Shown: positions 9,115 to 18,160, counted from the first letter of the stretch. The stretch is 64,000 nucleotides of DNA from Plantactinospora soyae (GCF_014874095.1 NZ_JADBEB010000001.1:372001-436000), one strand, 5' to 3'. A program made the numbers and translations. Notes: generated by a model from the sequence alone, not told the origin.

Positions 9115-9144
9115 CCGGCCCGGTGCCGGCCGTCACCGGGCCGG
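9115..9144 (-). terminator. Terminator hairpin downstream of icmA
   Basis: Perfect 11-bp stem CCGGCCCGGTG / CACCGGGCCGG with an 8-nt loop, beginning 33 nt beyond the icmA stop codon. It separates icmA from the thioredoxin-TPR gene on the same strand. Confidence 0.75.
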
Positions 9145-9176
9145 CCGCCGCACCGGAACCCCGGCCGGCTACCGGG

Positions 9177-10865
9177 TCAGAACCGGGCCGGTTCCCGGTA
9201 GACGCCCCATTCGTCGCGCAGTGCGTCACAGATCTCTCCCAGGGTCGCTTCGGCGCGTACGGCGTCCAGCATCGGCGGGATGAGGTTCTCCCCGGTCCGG
9301 GCGAGTTCGACCATCCGGGCGAGGGCGGCGGTCACGGCGCCCGTGTTCCGCTCGGTCTTGCGTTCGGCCAACAGCCGCCGCTGCTCCACCTCGACCTCGT
9401 GCGAGACCCGCATGATCTCCAACTCCTTGGCGATCGTGCCCGTGTGGCAGTTCACTCCGACGATCCGCTTGTCGCCCTTCTCCAGCGCCTGCTGGTAGAC
9501 GAAGGCCGACTCGGCGATCTGGCCGGTGAACCAGCCGTCCTCGATGCCGCGCAGGATGCCGGAGGTCATCGGGCCGATCGCGTGCGGCCCTTCCCCGCCC
9601 AGCTGCCGGATCCGGCCGAAGATCTCCTCCGCCTCGGCTTCGAGCTTGTCGGTGAGTGCCTCGACGTACCAGGAGCCACCGAGCGGGTCGGCCACATTGG
9701 TGACTCCGGTCTCCTCCATCAGCACCTGCTGGGTCCGCAGCGCGATCTCGGCGGACGAGTCGCTGGGCAGTGCCAGGGTCTCGTCCAGCGCGTTGGTGTG
9801 CAGCGAGTTGGTGCCGCCGAGCACCGCGGCGAGCGCCTCGACCGCCGTGCGTACAACGTTGTTGACCGGCTGTTGGGCGGTCAGCGACACCCCGGCGGTC
9901 TGGGTGTGGAAGCGCAGCCAGAGCGCCCGCTCGTCGGTGGCGCCGTAGACCTCGCGCAGCCAGCGGGCCCAGATCCGGCGGGCGGCCCGGAACTTGGCGA
10001 TCTCCTCGAAGAAGTCGACGTGCGAGTCGAAGAAGAAGCTCAGGCCGGGCGCGAAGCGGTTCACGTCCAGGCCCCGGGACAGCCCCAGCTCGACGTAGCC
10101 GAACCCGTCCGCGAGGGTGTACGCCAACTCCTGCGCGGCGGTCGAGCCGGCCTCCCGGATGTGGTAGCCGGAGACCGACAGCGGCTTGTACCGGGGGATT
10201 TCCCGCGCGCAGTACTCCATCAGGTCGCCGATCAGCCGCAGGTGCGGCTCGGGGTCGAAGAGCCACTCCTTCTGGGCGATGTACTCCTTGAAGATGTCCG
10301 TCTGGAGCGTGCCGTCCAGTGTGGAGATGTCCGCGCCCTGCCGCTCGGCGGCGACCAGGTACATGCAGAAGACCGGCACCGCCGGGCCGGAGATGGTCAT
10401 CGAGGTGGTCACCCCGGCGAGGTCGATGCCGTCGAACAGGGTCTCCATGTCGGCGGCCGAGTCGATGGCCACACCGCAGTGCCCGACCTCGCCGAGCGCC
10501 TGCGTGTCGTCGGAGTCGCGGCCCATCAGGGTCGGCATGTCGAACGCGACGGAGAGCCCGCCACCGCCCGCGCCGAGGATCATCTTGTAGCGCTCGTTGG
10601 TCTGCCGGGCGTTGCCGAACCCGGCGAACTGCCGGATCGTCCAGGTCCGCCCCCGGTAGCCGGTCGGATACAACCCCCGGGTGTACGGATACTCGCCCGG
10701 CCAGCCGATCCGCTCGAAGCCGGGATGGGCGGTGCCGGGCTGGGGGCCGTACACCGGTTCGACGGGCAGGCCGGAGAGCGTGGTGAAGTCCGCGTCCCGC
10801 TTGCGTGCCGCGTCGTACCGGGCCTGCCAGCGCTCTCGGCCAGCGGCGATTTCGTCGGCGTTCAT
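9177..10865 (-). CDS. icmA: Isobutyryl-CoA mutase large subunit (acyl-CoA mutase)
   Basis: An adenosylcobalamin-dependent carbon-skeleton mutase catalytic subunit, 562 residues, without a B12-binding domain (IcmA is about 566). The specificity residues are decisive. Phe80 (in TIRQFAGF) and Gln198 (in EYIAQKEW) match isobutyryl-CoA mutase, whereas methylmalonyl-CoA mutase has Tyr and Arg there. It should interconvert isobutyryl- and n-butyryl-CoA with a separate small subunit (IcmB), not found in this window. ATG 10865 is preceded by AAGGAGG. A MeaB GTPase gene about 3 kb away is the likely repair chaperone. In Streptomyces coelicolor icmA (SCO5415) lies in a similar neighbourhood (from memory). 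Confidence 0.92.
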   Translation of the reverse strand: MNADEIAAGRERWQARYDAARKRDADFTTLSGLPVEPVYGPQPGTAHPGFERIGWPGEYPYTRGLYPTGYRGRTWTIRQFAGFGNARQTNERYKMILGAGGGGLSVAFDMPTLMGRDSDDTQALGEVGHCGVAIDSAADMETLFDGIDLAGVTTSMTISGPAVPVFCMYLVAAERQGADISTLDGTLQTDIFKEYIAQKEWLFDPEPHLRLIGDLMEYCAREIPRYKPLSVSGYHIREAGSTAAQELAYTLADGFGYVELGLSRGLDVNRFAPGLSFFFDSHVDFFEEIAKFRAARRIWARWLREVYGATDERALWLRFHTQTAGVSLTAQQPVNNVVRTAVEALAAVLGGTNSLHTNALDETLALPSDSSAEIALRTQQVLMEETGVTNVADPLGGSWYVEALTDKLEAEAEEIFGRIRQLGGEGPHAIGPMTSGILRGIEDGWFTGQIAESAFVYQQALEKGDKRIVGVNCHTGTIAKELEIMRVSHEVEVEQRRLLAERKTERNTGAVTAALARMVELARTGENLIPPMLDAVRAEATLGEICDALRDEWGVYREPARF

Positions 10866-10886
10866 GGGAGGGGCCTCCTTGCGATC

Positions 10887-10907
10887 CTCGACTGCGCATC
10901 GAGTGTA
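10887..10907 (-). promoter_or_regulatory. icmA promoter -10 and overlapping dyad (candidate)
   Basis: On the minus strand TACACT (10907-10902) fits a -10 box. It overlaps the dyad CTCGA (10887-10891) / TCGAG (10899-10903). No clear -35 is visible at the usual distance, so this is tentative. Confidence 0.35.
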
Positions 10908-10938
10908 GAGGTCCTGCCTGAACGATCGCTAAGGCGAA

Positions 10939-11003
10939 CCGTGATCAGAGGATCTTCCGGGATCGGGCTGGGGCGATTCCGAGCGAAAGATCCCTGATCA
11001 CGG
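10939..11003. repeat. Long imperfect inverted repeat between asp23 and icmA
   Basis: The left arm 10939-10956 and right arm 10987-11003 pair over 17 bp with one bulge (CCGTGATCAG-A-GGATCTT against AAGATCC-CTGATCACGG) around a 30-nt loop. It starts 43 nt downstream of the asp23 stop and could terminate that transcript. A weaker relative (GGATCTT / AAGATCCCTGA) occurs at 50474-50517. Confidence 0.8.
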
Positions 11004-11045
11004 TGATTGGCGGCCGCCCCACCCTCGGCCGCGCCGCCGGGACGG

Positions 11046-11486
11046 TCAGGCTCCGGCGGCCGGCGGTGCGTTCAGCTCGATGTCGTCGACCTTGACGTTC
11101 ACCTCGGCGACCTGGAGGCCGTAGTTCTCGACCGCCTCGATCACCTTGGCCCGGACCGCCTCGGTCACCTCGTGTACGACGTGGCCCGCCTCGATCACCA
11201 GGACCACCTTGATGGTCGCGCTGGTCCCCTTCACCTCGGCCGAGACGCCTCGCCCGGCGTCGCCCACCTCGTCCAGCCCGACCTTGTCCAGCACGCTGTT
11301 GAAGAACCGTGCCACGTCGCCACCCAGATCGGCGACACCCGGCACCGAACGGGCCGCCGTACCCGCGATCTTCTCCACGACCTCTTCGGACACCTCGGTG
11401 ACGCCCCTCGGCGCGGCGGCCGGCGCGGCCGGCGCCGCCGGCGCGGTGCTCTCCGGAGTCTGGGCGGAATCGTTAACGTCGGTCAT
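11046..11486 (-). CDS. Asp23/Gls24 family envelope stress response protein
   Basis: A 146-residue soluble protein of the Asp23 family, which in Gram-positives associates with the membrane and responds to envelope stress. After an Ala/Pro-rich leader (about residues 1-30) comes the conserved core: VTEVSEEVVEKIAGTAARSV, GVSAEVKGTSATIKVVLVIE and a late VNVKVDDIEL. There are no membrane segments, so association would be through a partner such as AmaP, not encoded nearby. ATG 11486 is used. It is upstream of icmA on the same strand but separated by a 180-bp gap holding the large hairpin. Confidence 0.9.
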   Translation of the reverse strand: MTDVNDSAQTPESTAPAAPAAPAAAPRGVTEVSEEVVEKIAGTAARSVPGVADLGGDVARFFNSVLDKVGLDEVGDAGRGVSAEVKGTSATIKVVLVIEAGHVVHEVTEAVRAKVIEAVENYGLQVAEVNVKVDDIELNAPPAAGA

Positions 11487-11588
11487 TCTTCGTCTCTCCC
11501 CTGGTCTCGACGGCCTGGCACGGCGCCGTCAGCGTTGACGGAGCCTACTCGCCGCGGGCAAACCAACGACGGAACTGACACATTCTCG

Positions 11589-12464
11589 CTATTCCGCCGG
11601 CCATGTTCTCGCCCCGTCCGCCGGTTCGGCGGCCACGGTCGCGACGCCGAAGCGCTCCGAAATGGTCACCGGGCGCGCCGGGTCGGCGAACCGGGCCGGC
11701 CCGACCCCGAGCTGCCGCCGGAAGTGCCGGGTGAGATGGGACTGGTCGTAGAAGCCGGCCGCCAGCGCCACCTCGGCCGGCGGCATCCCGGCCAGCAGCA
11801 GTCCCCGGGCCAGCTCGACCCGGCGACCGGTCAGGTACCGGTGTGGCGGCAGGCCGTACCGCCGGCTGAAGGAGCGGACGAGGTGGGTCGGATGCGCCCG
11901 CAGCAGCTCGGCCGCCTCCCGCAGCGCGACACCATCGACCGTCCGCTCGTCCAGCAACGCCCGGAGCCGGTCGGCGAGGGCCCCGGACCCCCGGGCCGCC
12001 GGATCGGTGCCGCCCCGCCGCCGCAGATGCCCGTACAGCCGCTCCCGGACGAACGCCAGTCGGCTCTCCGCCTCGAAGGCGTCCCCCGGATGCACCAGCG
12101 CCCGGTGCAGCCGGTCCACCCGGTCCCGCAGCTCCGGATCACGCAGACTCGGCCCGTCCACCGCCGACCCGGTCAGCTCGACGCCGAGCACCGACGTGTC
12201 GAGGTAGAGGACCCGCTTCCGGAAACCGTGCCGGGTCGCCGCCCGCCCGTCGTGCGCCACGTGCGGCGGCAGCACCGTCACCGCCCCACCCAGCGCACCG
12301 TGCTCGGTCCGGTCCAGGTCGTACCGGATGGCCCCGTCGTCGACGATCAGCAGCGCCCAGGCGTCATGGGTGTGCACCGGATAGGCGTGGTCGACGAAGG
12401 CCGCGTGGAAGACCTCGGCGATCCCCGCCACCGCCGGCCGCCAGGCCACCACCCGGGTACGCAC
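11589..12464 (-). CDS. AraC family transcriptional regulator
   Basis: A DNA-binding regulator of 291 residues from GTG 12464. The frame extends 5 codons further to a TTG that is a less likely start. Residues about 1-150 form a cupin-like sensor (HTHDAWALLIVDDG, TVLPPHVAHDG). The C-terminal AraC helix-turn-helix pair is clear: AELLRAHPTHLVRSFSRRYG then VALAAGFYDQSHLTRHFRRQ. It is divergent from a DUF2000 gene, and the 127-bp gap contains a GGAAGGGCCCC hairpin. The arrangement suggests it controls the DUF2000 gene and itself. The ligand is not predictable. Confidence 0.92.
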   Translation of the reverse strand: MRTRVVAWRPAVAGIAEVFHAAFVDHAYPVHTHDAWALLIVDDGAIRYDLDRTEHGALGGAVTVLPPHVAHDGRAATRHGFRKRVLYLDTSVLGVELTGSAVDGPSLRDPELRDRVDRLHRALVHPGDAFEAESRLAFVRERLYGHLRRRGGTDPAARGSGALADRLRALLDERTVDGVALREAAELLRAHPTHLVRSFSRRYGLPPHRYLTGRRVELARGLLLAGMPPAEVALAAGFYDQSHLTRHFRRQLGVGPARFADPARPVTISERFGVATVAAEPADGARTWPAE

Positions 12465-12515
12465 GCAAAGAACGTACAAGACCCGCCCCGCTCACCCCCG
12501 CATGCTCCCAGGTGC

Positions 12516-12564
12516 AAGGAAGGGCCCCCTGTTATCGCTTTCTGTAGAAGAAGGGCCCCTTCCT
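12516..12564. repeat. GGAAGGGCCCC intergenic hairpin element
   Basis: Arms AGGAAGGGCCCC (from 12517) and GGGCCCCTTCCT (to 12564) pair over 11 bp with one central mismatch. The intervening sequence is A/T-rich. Elements with these arms are, from memory, scattered between genes in Micromonospora-type genomes. It lies in the AraC/DUF2000 divergent gap, just upstream of the DUF2000 ribosome site. Confidence 0.75.
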
Positions 12565-12591
12565 AACCACTCACAAGCCGAGGAGTTCGAG

Positions 12592-13044
12592 ATGAACGTT
12601 TCCGTTCCCACCGTCGGGCCGGAGACGGCGCGGGTGCGGTTCGACACCAAGATCGCCGTACTGCTCCGGGCCGACCTGGCCGGCTGGCAGCGGCTCAACG
12701 TCACCGCGTTCCTGACCAGCGGCCTCGCCGGAGCCGAGCCGGACCTGCTGGGTGCCGAGTACCTGGATGCCGACGGCACCGGTTACCTGCCGATGTTCCG
12801 GCAGCCCGTGCTGGTCTTCGCCGCTGACCGGGACACCGTCGTCGCCGCCCACCGGCGTGCCGTCGAACGCGGGATGCGGATCGCCATCTTCACCGAGGAA
12901 CTCTTCCGGACCGGCAACGACCGGGACAACCGGGCGGCGGTACGGGCCGTCGGGCGGGACAAGCTCGAAGTGGTGGGACTCGCCGTACACGGACCGAAGA
13001 ACGCGGTCGACAAGCTCATGAAGGGAGCCGTGCTGCACCCCTGA
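12592..13044 (+). CDS. DUF2000 family protein
   Basis: A 150-residue cytoplasmic protein of the DUF2000 family, whose fold is related to peptidyl-tRNA hydrolase 2; no function is established. ATG 12592 has AGGAG 7 nt upstream. Recognisable segments are FDTKIAVLLRADLAGWQRLN at the start, YLPMFRQPVLVFAADRDT in the middle and VVGLAVHGPKNAVDKLMKG at the end. It is divergent from the AraC gene, a pairing consistent with local regulation (inference), and convergent with meaB. Confidence 0.88.
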   Translation: MNVSVPTVGPETARVRFDTKIAVLLRADLAGWQRLNVTAFLTSGLAGAEPDLLGAEYLDADGTGYLPMFRQPVLVFAADRDTVVAAHRRAVERGMRIAIFTEELFRTGNDRDNRAAVRAVGRDKLEVVGLAVHGPKNAVDKLMKGAVLHP

Positions 13045-13084
13045 GCCGGATCGCGGTCGAACCCGATCTGGCTGATCGTCGCCC

Positions 13085-13102
13085 GACTGCTCCAGAGCAG
13101 TC
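13085..13102. terminator. Convergent terminator hairpin DUF2000 / meaB
   Basis: GACTGCT / AGCAGTC 7-bp stem with a CCAG loop, about 40 nt after the DUF2000 stop and overlapping the meaB stop codon. Confidence 0.5.
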
Positions 13103-14129
13103 AGCCGGCGTGGTGGCCGAGTTCGTCGAGCAGTTCGGCAGCGGCGGCGTACGGGTCCAGCACGCCGTCGGCCACCCGGGCGGCGAGCCCCGCGAGCGGC
13201 GTACCGGCGCGCAGCGAGCCCATCCGGTCCCGGAGGGTGCCGAGCGCGATCGCCTCGACCTCGGCGGCGGCCCGCGCCTCCCGGCGGTGCCGCAGCTCAC
13301 CGTGTTCGACCAGCCAGCCACGGTGCTTCTCGATCGCCGTGACGAGGTCGTCGATCCCCTCGCCCCGGGTGGCCACCGCGCGCACCACCCGTGGCCGCCA
13401 CGTCCCGGGACCGCGTTCGCCCAGCGCGATCATGCCCTGGATGTCCCGGACGGTGGCGTCCGCGCCGTCCCGGTCGGCCTTGTTCACGAGGAACACGTCG
13501 GCGATCTCCAGGATGCCGGCCTTCACCGCCTGGATCGCGTCGCCCATTCCCGGCGCGAGCAGCACCAGCGTGGTGTCGGCCAGCGAGGCGACCTCCACCT
13601 CGGCCTGGCCGACCCCCACGGTCTCCACCAGTACGACGTCGCAGCCGGCACCCTCCAGCACCCGGACCGCCTGCGGGGTGGCCGCCGCCAGCCCGCCCAG
13701 ATGGCCCCGGCTGGACATCGACCTGATGTAGACGCCGGAATCGGTGGCGTGGTCCTGCATCCGGACCCGGTCGCCGAGGATCGCCCCGCCGGTGAACGGG
13801 CTGGACGGATCGACGGCGAGTACCCCGACCCGGTGGTCGCGGGCCCGCAGCGCGCGGACGAGTTCGTTGGTGGTGGTCGACTTGCCCACCCCGGGTGACC
13901 CGGTCAGGCCGATCACCTGGGCTCGGCCGGTGTGCGGGGCGAGGGCGGCCGCGACCTGCGGAAGCAGTTCGTCGCCGGACTCGACCAGGGTGATCAACCG
14001 GGCCACCGCCCGGGCATCGCCCTCCTGCGCCCGCGCGACCAGCGCCGGCACGTCCCGGCTGCGCCGCACCGAGCCGGCCGGAGCGCCACCGGTCCGTACG
14101 GCCGGGCCGGGGGAACGCGGTGCCGTCAC
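13101..14129 (-). CDS. meaB: MeaB/ArgK-family GTPase, acyl-CoA mutase chaperone
   Basis: A G3E-type GTPase that protects and reactivates B12-dependent acyl-CoA mutases and gates cofactor loading. Of 342 residues, the Walker A is GSPGVGKS (77-84), followed by [31 protein letters not shown] and the NKAD guanine-specificity motif. GTG 14129 overlaps the thiolase stop by 4 nt (GTGA), showing translational coupling. With icmA nearby and epimerase and thiolase adjacent, it likely serves the mutases of this acyl-CoA pathway. The first 25 residues are Pro/Gly/Arg-rich and may be dispensable. Confidence 0.95.
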   Translation of the reverse strand: MTAPRSPGPAVRTGGAPAGSVRRSRDVPALVARAQEGDARAVARLITLVESGDELLPQVAAALAPHTGRAQVIGLTGSPGVGKSTTTNELVRALRARDHRVGVLAVDPSSPFTGGAILGDRVRMQDHATDSGVYIRSMSSRGHLGGLAAATPQAVRVLEGAGCDVVLVETVGVGQAEVEVASLADTTLVLLAPGMGDAIQAVKAGILEIADVFLVNKADRDGADATVRDIQGMIALGERGPGTWRPRVVRAVATRGEGIDDLVTAIEKHRGWLVEHGELRHRREARAAAEVEAIALGTLRDRMGSLRAGTPLAGLAARVADGVLDPYAAAAELLDELGHHAG

Positions 14130-15325
14130 TCCTGCCCGCCACCCTGCCGGGGTACGTGGACGATCAGCGCGTCGCCCTGGCCGCCGCCACCGCAGAGTGC
14201 CGCCGCCCCGGTGCCGCCGCCCCGGCGACGCAGTTCCATTGCCAGGGTGAGCACCAGCCGGGCCCCGGACATCCCGATCGGGTGCCCGAGCGCGATCGCT
14301 CCGCCGTTCACGTTCACGATCTCGGGGCTCACCCCGAGTTCCCGGGTCGACTTGATGCCGACCTGGGCGAACGCCTCGTTGATCTCGATCAGGTCCAGGT
14401 CCGCCACGGAGAGGCCGGCCTTGCGCAGCGCCTGGTCGATGGCGTTGGACGGCTGCGAGTGCAGCGAGTTGTCCGGGCCGGCGACGTTGCCGTGCGCGCC
14501 GATCTCGGCGAGCCAGGTCAGGCCGAGTTCCCTGGCCTTGGCCTCGCTCATCACCACCACCGCGCAGGCACCGTCGGAGATCGGCGACGACGTGCCCGCC
14601 GTGATCGTCCCGTCCGGGGTGAACGCGGGACGCAGCCGGGCCAGCGACTCGACGGTGGTGTCCGGACGGATGCCCTCGTCCTCGCTGATCACCAGCGGGT
14701 CGCCCTTACGCTGCGGGACCGTCACCGGGACGATCTCCTCGACGAACGCGCCGTTCTTCTGCGCGACGGCCGCCCGCTGGTGGCTGGCCACGGCGAAGGC
14801 GTCCTGCTCGGTCCGGCTGATCCCGTGCCGGGCGTTGTGCCGTTCCGTCGACTCGCCCATCGCGCAGCAGTCCCAGGGGTCGGTCAGGCCGTCCAGCGCC
14901 ATGTGGTCGGAGACCACCACGTCGCCGTACTTGTAGCCGGCGCGCTGGCCGAGCAGCAGGTGCGGGGCGCTGGTCATCGACTCCATCCCGCCGGCCACCA
15001 CGATGTCGAACTCGCCGGCCCGGATGAGCTGGTCGGCCAGGGCGATCGCGTCGAGGCCGGAGAGGCAGACCTTGTTGATGGTCAGCGCCGGTACGGACAT
15101 CGGGATGCCCGCCGCGACCGCCGCCTGCCGGGCCGGGATCTGACCGGCGCCGGCCTGCAGCACCTGCCCCATGATCACGTACTGCACCTGGTCGGCGGGG
15201 ACGCCGGACCGCTCCAGGGCGGCTTGGATGGCGATCCCACCCAGTTTCGTCGCCGAAAAGTCCTTGAGGTTACCCAGCAGCCGCCCCATCGGGGTACGGG
15301 CGCCGCTGACGATCACGGATGCCAT
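14126..15325 (-). CDS. Acetyl-CoA C-acetyltransferase (thiolase)
   Basis: A 399-residue thiolase II type enzyme that condenses or cleaves acetoacetyl-CoA in the cytoplasm. Catalytic Cys87 lies in [10 protein letters not shown]; the His motif is [11 protein letters not shown] and the second Cys motif is [12 protein letters not shown] near the C-terminus. Length fits the family (about 390-400). ATG 15325 is preceded by GGAGG. It is coupled to meaB downstream and divergent from methylmalonyl-CoA epimerase. The grouping suggests butyryl/isobutyryl and methylmalonyl-CoA supply; degradative or biosynthetic direction cannot be told from sequence. Confidence 0.95.
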   Translation of the reverse strand: MASVIVSGARTPMGRLLGNLKDFSATKLGGIAIQAALERSGVPADQVQYVIMGQVLQAGAGQIPARQAAVAAGIPMSVPALTINKVCLSGLDAIALADQLIRAGEFDIVVAGGMESMTSAPHLLLGQRAGYKYGDVVVSDHMALDGLTDPWDCCAMGESTERHNARHGISRTEQDAFAVASHQRAAVAQKNGAFVEEIVPVTVPQRKGDPLVISEDEGIRPDTTVESLARLRPAFTPDGTITAGTSSPISDGACAVVVMSEAKARELGLTWLAEIGAHGNVAGPDNSLHSQPSNAIDQALRKAGLSVADLDLIEINEAFAQVGIKSTRELGVSPEIVNVNGGAIALGHPIGMSGARLVLTLAMELRRRGGGTGAAALCGGGGQGDALIVHVPRQGGGQE

Positions 15326-15388
15326 CGAACTGTCGCCTCCGGGGGCCCTGGCGAAACGCCTTAACGTCGGTTAGGTCAGACTAGCGTG

Positions 15389-15865
15389 ATGGACGACGAC
15401 GCCTCGGTCTGGCCCGCTGCCGACAATGTCACAGGCGCGGGCATCGGACTGCTCGGTATCGATCATGTCGGAGTGGCCGTTTCCGACCTCGACCTGGCGA
15501 TCGAGTTCTACCAGCGCGTCTTCGGAATGCGCTGTGTGCACACCGAGACGAACCTTGAGCAGGGCGTCCGCGAGGCGATGCTGAGCGTCGGCCCGACACC
15601 GGACGGCGGCTGCGTACAACTGCTGGCGCCGCTGACCCCGGAGTCGGCGATCGCCAAGTTCCTGGACCGGAACGGGCCGGGCGTCCAGCAGGTGGCGTAC
15701 ACGGTGGCGGACGTCGACGCCGCCTGCGCCGCACTCCGCGACCGGGGCGTACGCGTGCTCTACGAGACGCCGAGACGTGGTACCGCCGGGTCCCGGATCA
15801 ACTTCGTACATCCCCGGGACGCCGGCGGAGTGCTGGTGGAACTGGTCGAGCCCGCCGCCGGATGA
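15389..15865 (+). CDS. mce: Methylmalonyl-CoA epimerase
   Basis: A vicinal-oxygen-chelate metalloenzyme converting (R)- and (S)-methylmalonyl-CoA. From ATG 15389 (a GTG one codon earlier is also possible) it has 158 residues. Family marks are IDHVGVAVSDLDLAIEFYQ with the first metal His, GGCVQLLAPLTPES, GPGVQQVAYTVADVDAA and the closing INFVHPRDAGGVLVELVEP with the metal Glu. No Shine-Dalgarno is evident, so the transcript may be leaderless. It shares a 63-bp divergent promoter region with the thiolase gene, linking the two in one pathway. Confidence 0.95.
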   Translation: MDDDASVWPAADNVTGAGIGLLGIDHVGVAVSDLDLAIEFYQRVFGMRCVHTETNLEQGVREAMLSVGPTPDGGCVQLLAPLTPESAIAKFLDRNGPGVQQVAYTVADVDAACAALRDRGVRVLYETPRRGTAGSRINFVHPRDAGGVLVELVEPAAG

Positions 15866-15893
15866 ACCGGCCGGAGGGCAGCGCTTCCGGCGG

Positions 15894-16775
15894 TCAGGCC
15901 GGCACGGTGTCGTACGACTCGATCAGGTCGGCCGGCAGTGGCGCCAGGTCGGTCGCCCGCCGGAAGTCCCCGAGGGTGGTGCCGGTGCACTCCGAGTCGA
16001 CGTTGCGGGCGCCGGCCCGAGCCTGGACGTCCCGCAGGTTGACCGCCCGGAAGTCGATGGAGAACCGGGTCCGGCCCGAGGTGTTCGGCACGGTGCTGTG
16101 CAACTGGGCCCCGGAGAAGAGCAGTACGCCGCCGGGTGGCGTGACCACCCGCAGGTCCGGCTCGGGTTCGAGGTCCCGCTCGATCGCGGGCTGCCTGCGG
16201 GTCTCGGCGTGCACCTGCTGGGCCGCGCTGGTCCGCCCGTGCGCCACCCACTCGGCGTAGTTGTAGTCCCGGGAACTGTTCGGGATCCCGGTGTCGAAGT
16301 ACCTCGGGTGGAAGGCCATCACGTTCGACTCCGCCACGTCGTACACCGGCATCCAGAAGTTCAACTGCGACATCGGCGCGGAGAACCAGGTGTCCCGATG
16401 GGACTCGAACTGCAGGGTCAGGCCGGCGTTGAGGTACTCGCTGGTCATCGTGCGCAGCCGGGGCACGTCGAAGTACGTCTGCGCCGGATCGGCCCCGAGG
16501 TCGGAGAGCATGCCGCGGACGAGTTCGGCGCTGCGCGGATGGTTGATGAAGCGCGGCTTGAGGTCGGCCAGCACCCGTACGTAGTCCGGTCCGGCCAGGT
16601 GGTGCTGGGCCTCGGGCGGGAAGTGGGGTACGAACGCCGTCTCGACCATCTGCCGGGCGAAGGCGACCAGCGCCATCGAGTGCGGCGTCGGCGAGTAGAC
16701 GAACAGGTCCCCGGCGAAGAGCCTCTGCCGACGCTCGTCGTCGGACATCGGTGAGTCGAAGTGCAGCACCGTCAC
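15894..16775 (-). CDS. PhyH-type Fe(II)/2-oxoglutarate dioxygenase
   Basis: Predicted non-haem iron hydroxylase of 293 residues, phytanoyl-CoA dioxygenase superfamily. The start chosen is GTG 16775, with AGGAGG 5 nt upstream; the frame extends much further but without a ribosome site and with atypical composition. Putative iron ligands are HRD in ESHRDTWFSAPMSQLNFWMP and the distal His in GGVLLFSGAQLHSTVPN, with Arg in TSGRTRFSIDFR binding 2-oxoglutarate. The substrate is unknown. It lies between mce and the Scy/FilP-like genes, convergent with mce, and looks like an insertion into that conserved order (inference). Confidence 0.82.
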   Translation of the reverse strand: MTVLHFDSPMSDDERRQRLFAGDLFVYSPTPHSMALVAFARQMVETAFVPHFPPEAQHHLAGPDYVRVLADLKPRFINHPRSAELVRGMLSDLGADPAQTYFDVPRLRTMTSEYLNAGLTLQFESHRDTWFSAPMSQLNFWMPVYDVAESNVMAFHPRYFDTGIPNSSRDYNYAEWVAHGRTSAAQQVHAETRRQPAIERDLEPEPDLRVVTPPGGVLLFSGAQLHSTVPNTSGRTRFSIDFRAVNLRDVQARAGARNVDSECTGTTLGDFRRATDLAPLPADLIESYDTVPA

Positions 16776-16800
16776 TGCGGCCTCCTGCGGTAGCTCCCGG

Positions 16801-16850
16801 TAGGTCTGCGCGCAGCGGTCACGGTAGGTCTGCGCAGCGGTCACGGTAGG
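16801..16850. repeat. Short tandem repeat upstream of the PhyH gene
   Basis: Two near-identical units of 24 and 22 bp (16801-16824 and 16825-16846), both beginning TAGGTCTGCG and ending GCGGTCACGG, with a partial third TAGG. They sit just upstream of the PhyH start and could affect its expression or be recent slippage. Confidence 0.75.
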
Positions 16851-16980
16851 CCGGGTCCGTCGGCCCCGGAAGCGGCCGTGCGGTCCGGTCGGTACCCGTG
16901 TCGCGAATCCGACTTCACGAAGCGCGACGAGTCGGTCACGATCGGCCGCCCCCGGAGGCCGGGGCACATAGAGTCGGGCG

Positions 16981-18081
16981 ATGCCCCCGCACCCGCCCTC
17001 GGGACGCCGGACGACGCCCGCCACCCCCGGCACCGCAAGCCCGTCCGCACCCGGGACGCCGACCGGACCCGGGACGCCGCCCGCACCCGGGCAGCAGTCC
17101 GGACCCGGAGGGCCGTCCGCCGAGCGGTCGGGGTCGACGTGGCCGTTCCGGTTCACCGCGTCCATGCCCGGGCTGGACGGACCGGTGGCCCGCTGGCGCG
17201 ACGAGATCCGCCGGATCGAGGACCTCGGCTTCAGCTCGGTCTCGGTCTCCGACCACTTCACCGGCGGCTGGGCGATGGATCCGCTGGTGGCGATGACCGT
17301 CGCCGCCGAGGCCACCAGCCGGCTCCGGGTGTCGACGATGGTCTTCTGCAACGACTTCCGGCATCCCGTACTGCTGCACAAGTCACTGGCCAACCTCGAC
17401 GTCTTCTCCGGCGGCCGGGTCGAGGTCGGTCTCGGCGCCGGCTGGCTGCGCGACGACCACGACGCGGCCGGCCTGCCGTTCGACCCGCCCGGGGTACGCG
17501 TCGAGCGGCTGGCCGAGTCGATCGAGGTGCTCGTCGGCCTGTTCGGGGAGAAGCCGGTCAGTTTCGCCGGCCAGCACTATCAGGTCGCCGAACTGGACGG
17601 GCTGCCCAAGCCGGTGCAGCGGCCCCATCCGCCGCTGCTGGTGGGTGGCGGCAGCCGCCGGATCCTCGAACTGGCCGGCCGGCACGCGGACATCGTCGGC
17701 ATCAACCCGCGGCTCGCCCCGGACGTCGATCCGCTCGCCGCCGTGGCCGAGATGAGCCCGGAGCGCTTCGCCCGGAAGGTCGCCTGGGCCCGGGACGCCG
17801 CGGTGGCCGCCGGTCGCGATCCGGGCACGCTGGAGTTCCAGCTGCGGATGTTCGACGTACGGGTGGTCCACCGTGGCGTCGAGTACCGGGCCAGTTCCAG
17901 TCACGCCCGGCTCGCCGACGCGGCCGCGCTGGCCTCCTCGCCGTCGGTGCTGCACGGCAGCGTCGACGAGTGCGTCGACCGGCTCCTCGCCCTCCGGGAG
18001 CGGTACGGCGTCAACTACCTACACCTGGGAGGAAACCTGGATGCCGCCGCGCCGATCGTGGCCCGGCTCGCCGGGCGATGA
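16981..18081 (+). CDS. LLM-class (probably F420-dependent) oxidoreductase
   Basis: A luciferase-like TIM-barrel flavin/F420 enzyme; the subgroup with this length and PFRF start resembles the TIGR03621 F420-dependent proteins. The frame from ATG 16981 gives 366 residues, but the first 53 or so are Pro/Gly/Thr-rich and the conserved fold starts at WPFRFTASM. Other marks are SSVSVSDHFTGGWAMDP, FSGGRVEVGLGAGW, PHPPLLVGGGSRRILELAGR and YGVNYLHLGG. The true start may be later, but no better start with a ribosome site is visible. Substrate unknown. It is divergent from the PhyH gene. Confidence 0.87.
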   Translation: MPPHPPSGRRTTPATPGTASPSAPGTPTGPGTPPAPGQQSGPGGPSAERSGSTWPFRFTASMPGLDGPVARWRDEIRRIEDLGFSSVSVSDHFTGGWAMDPLVAMTVAAEATSRLRVSTMVFCNDFRHPVLLHKSLANLDVFSGGRVEVGLGAGWLRDDHDAAGLPFDPPGVRVERLAESIEVLVGLFGEKPVSFAGQHYQVAELDGLPKPVQRPHPPLLVGGGSRRILELAGRHADIVGINPRLAPDVDPLAAVAEMSPERFARKVAWARDAAVAAGRDPGTLEFQLRMFDVRVVHRGVEYRASSSHARLADAAALASSPSVLHGSVDECVDRLLALRERYGVNYLHLGGNLDAAAPIVARLAGR

Positions 18082-18160
18082 GCCGGGCACCATGGGCGGC
18101 GCACGACGGTCACGGCTCGTTGGCGACATTGGAAAAGGTACGGCCGTCCGGCGGGTTGAG

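Noticed and set aside
8391-10997. Plus-strand frame of 868 codons opposite icmA and the thioredoxin gene
   Set aside because: It crosses two real genes and a terminator; shadow frame.
15894-17393. 499-residue version of the PhyH protein
   Set aside because: The extra 206 residues have shadow composition and cover the divergent LLM oxidoreductase gene; a strong AGGAGG precedes GTG 16775.
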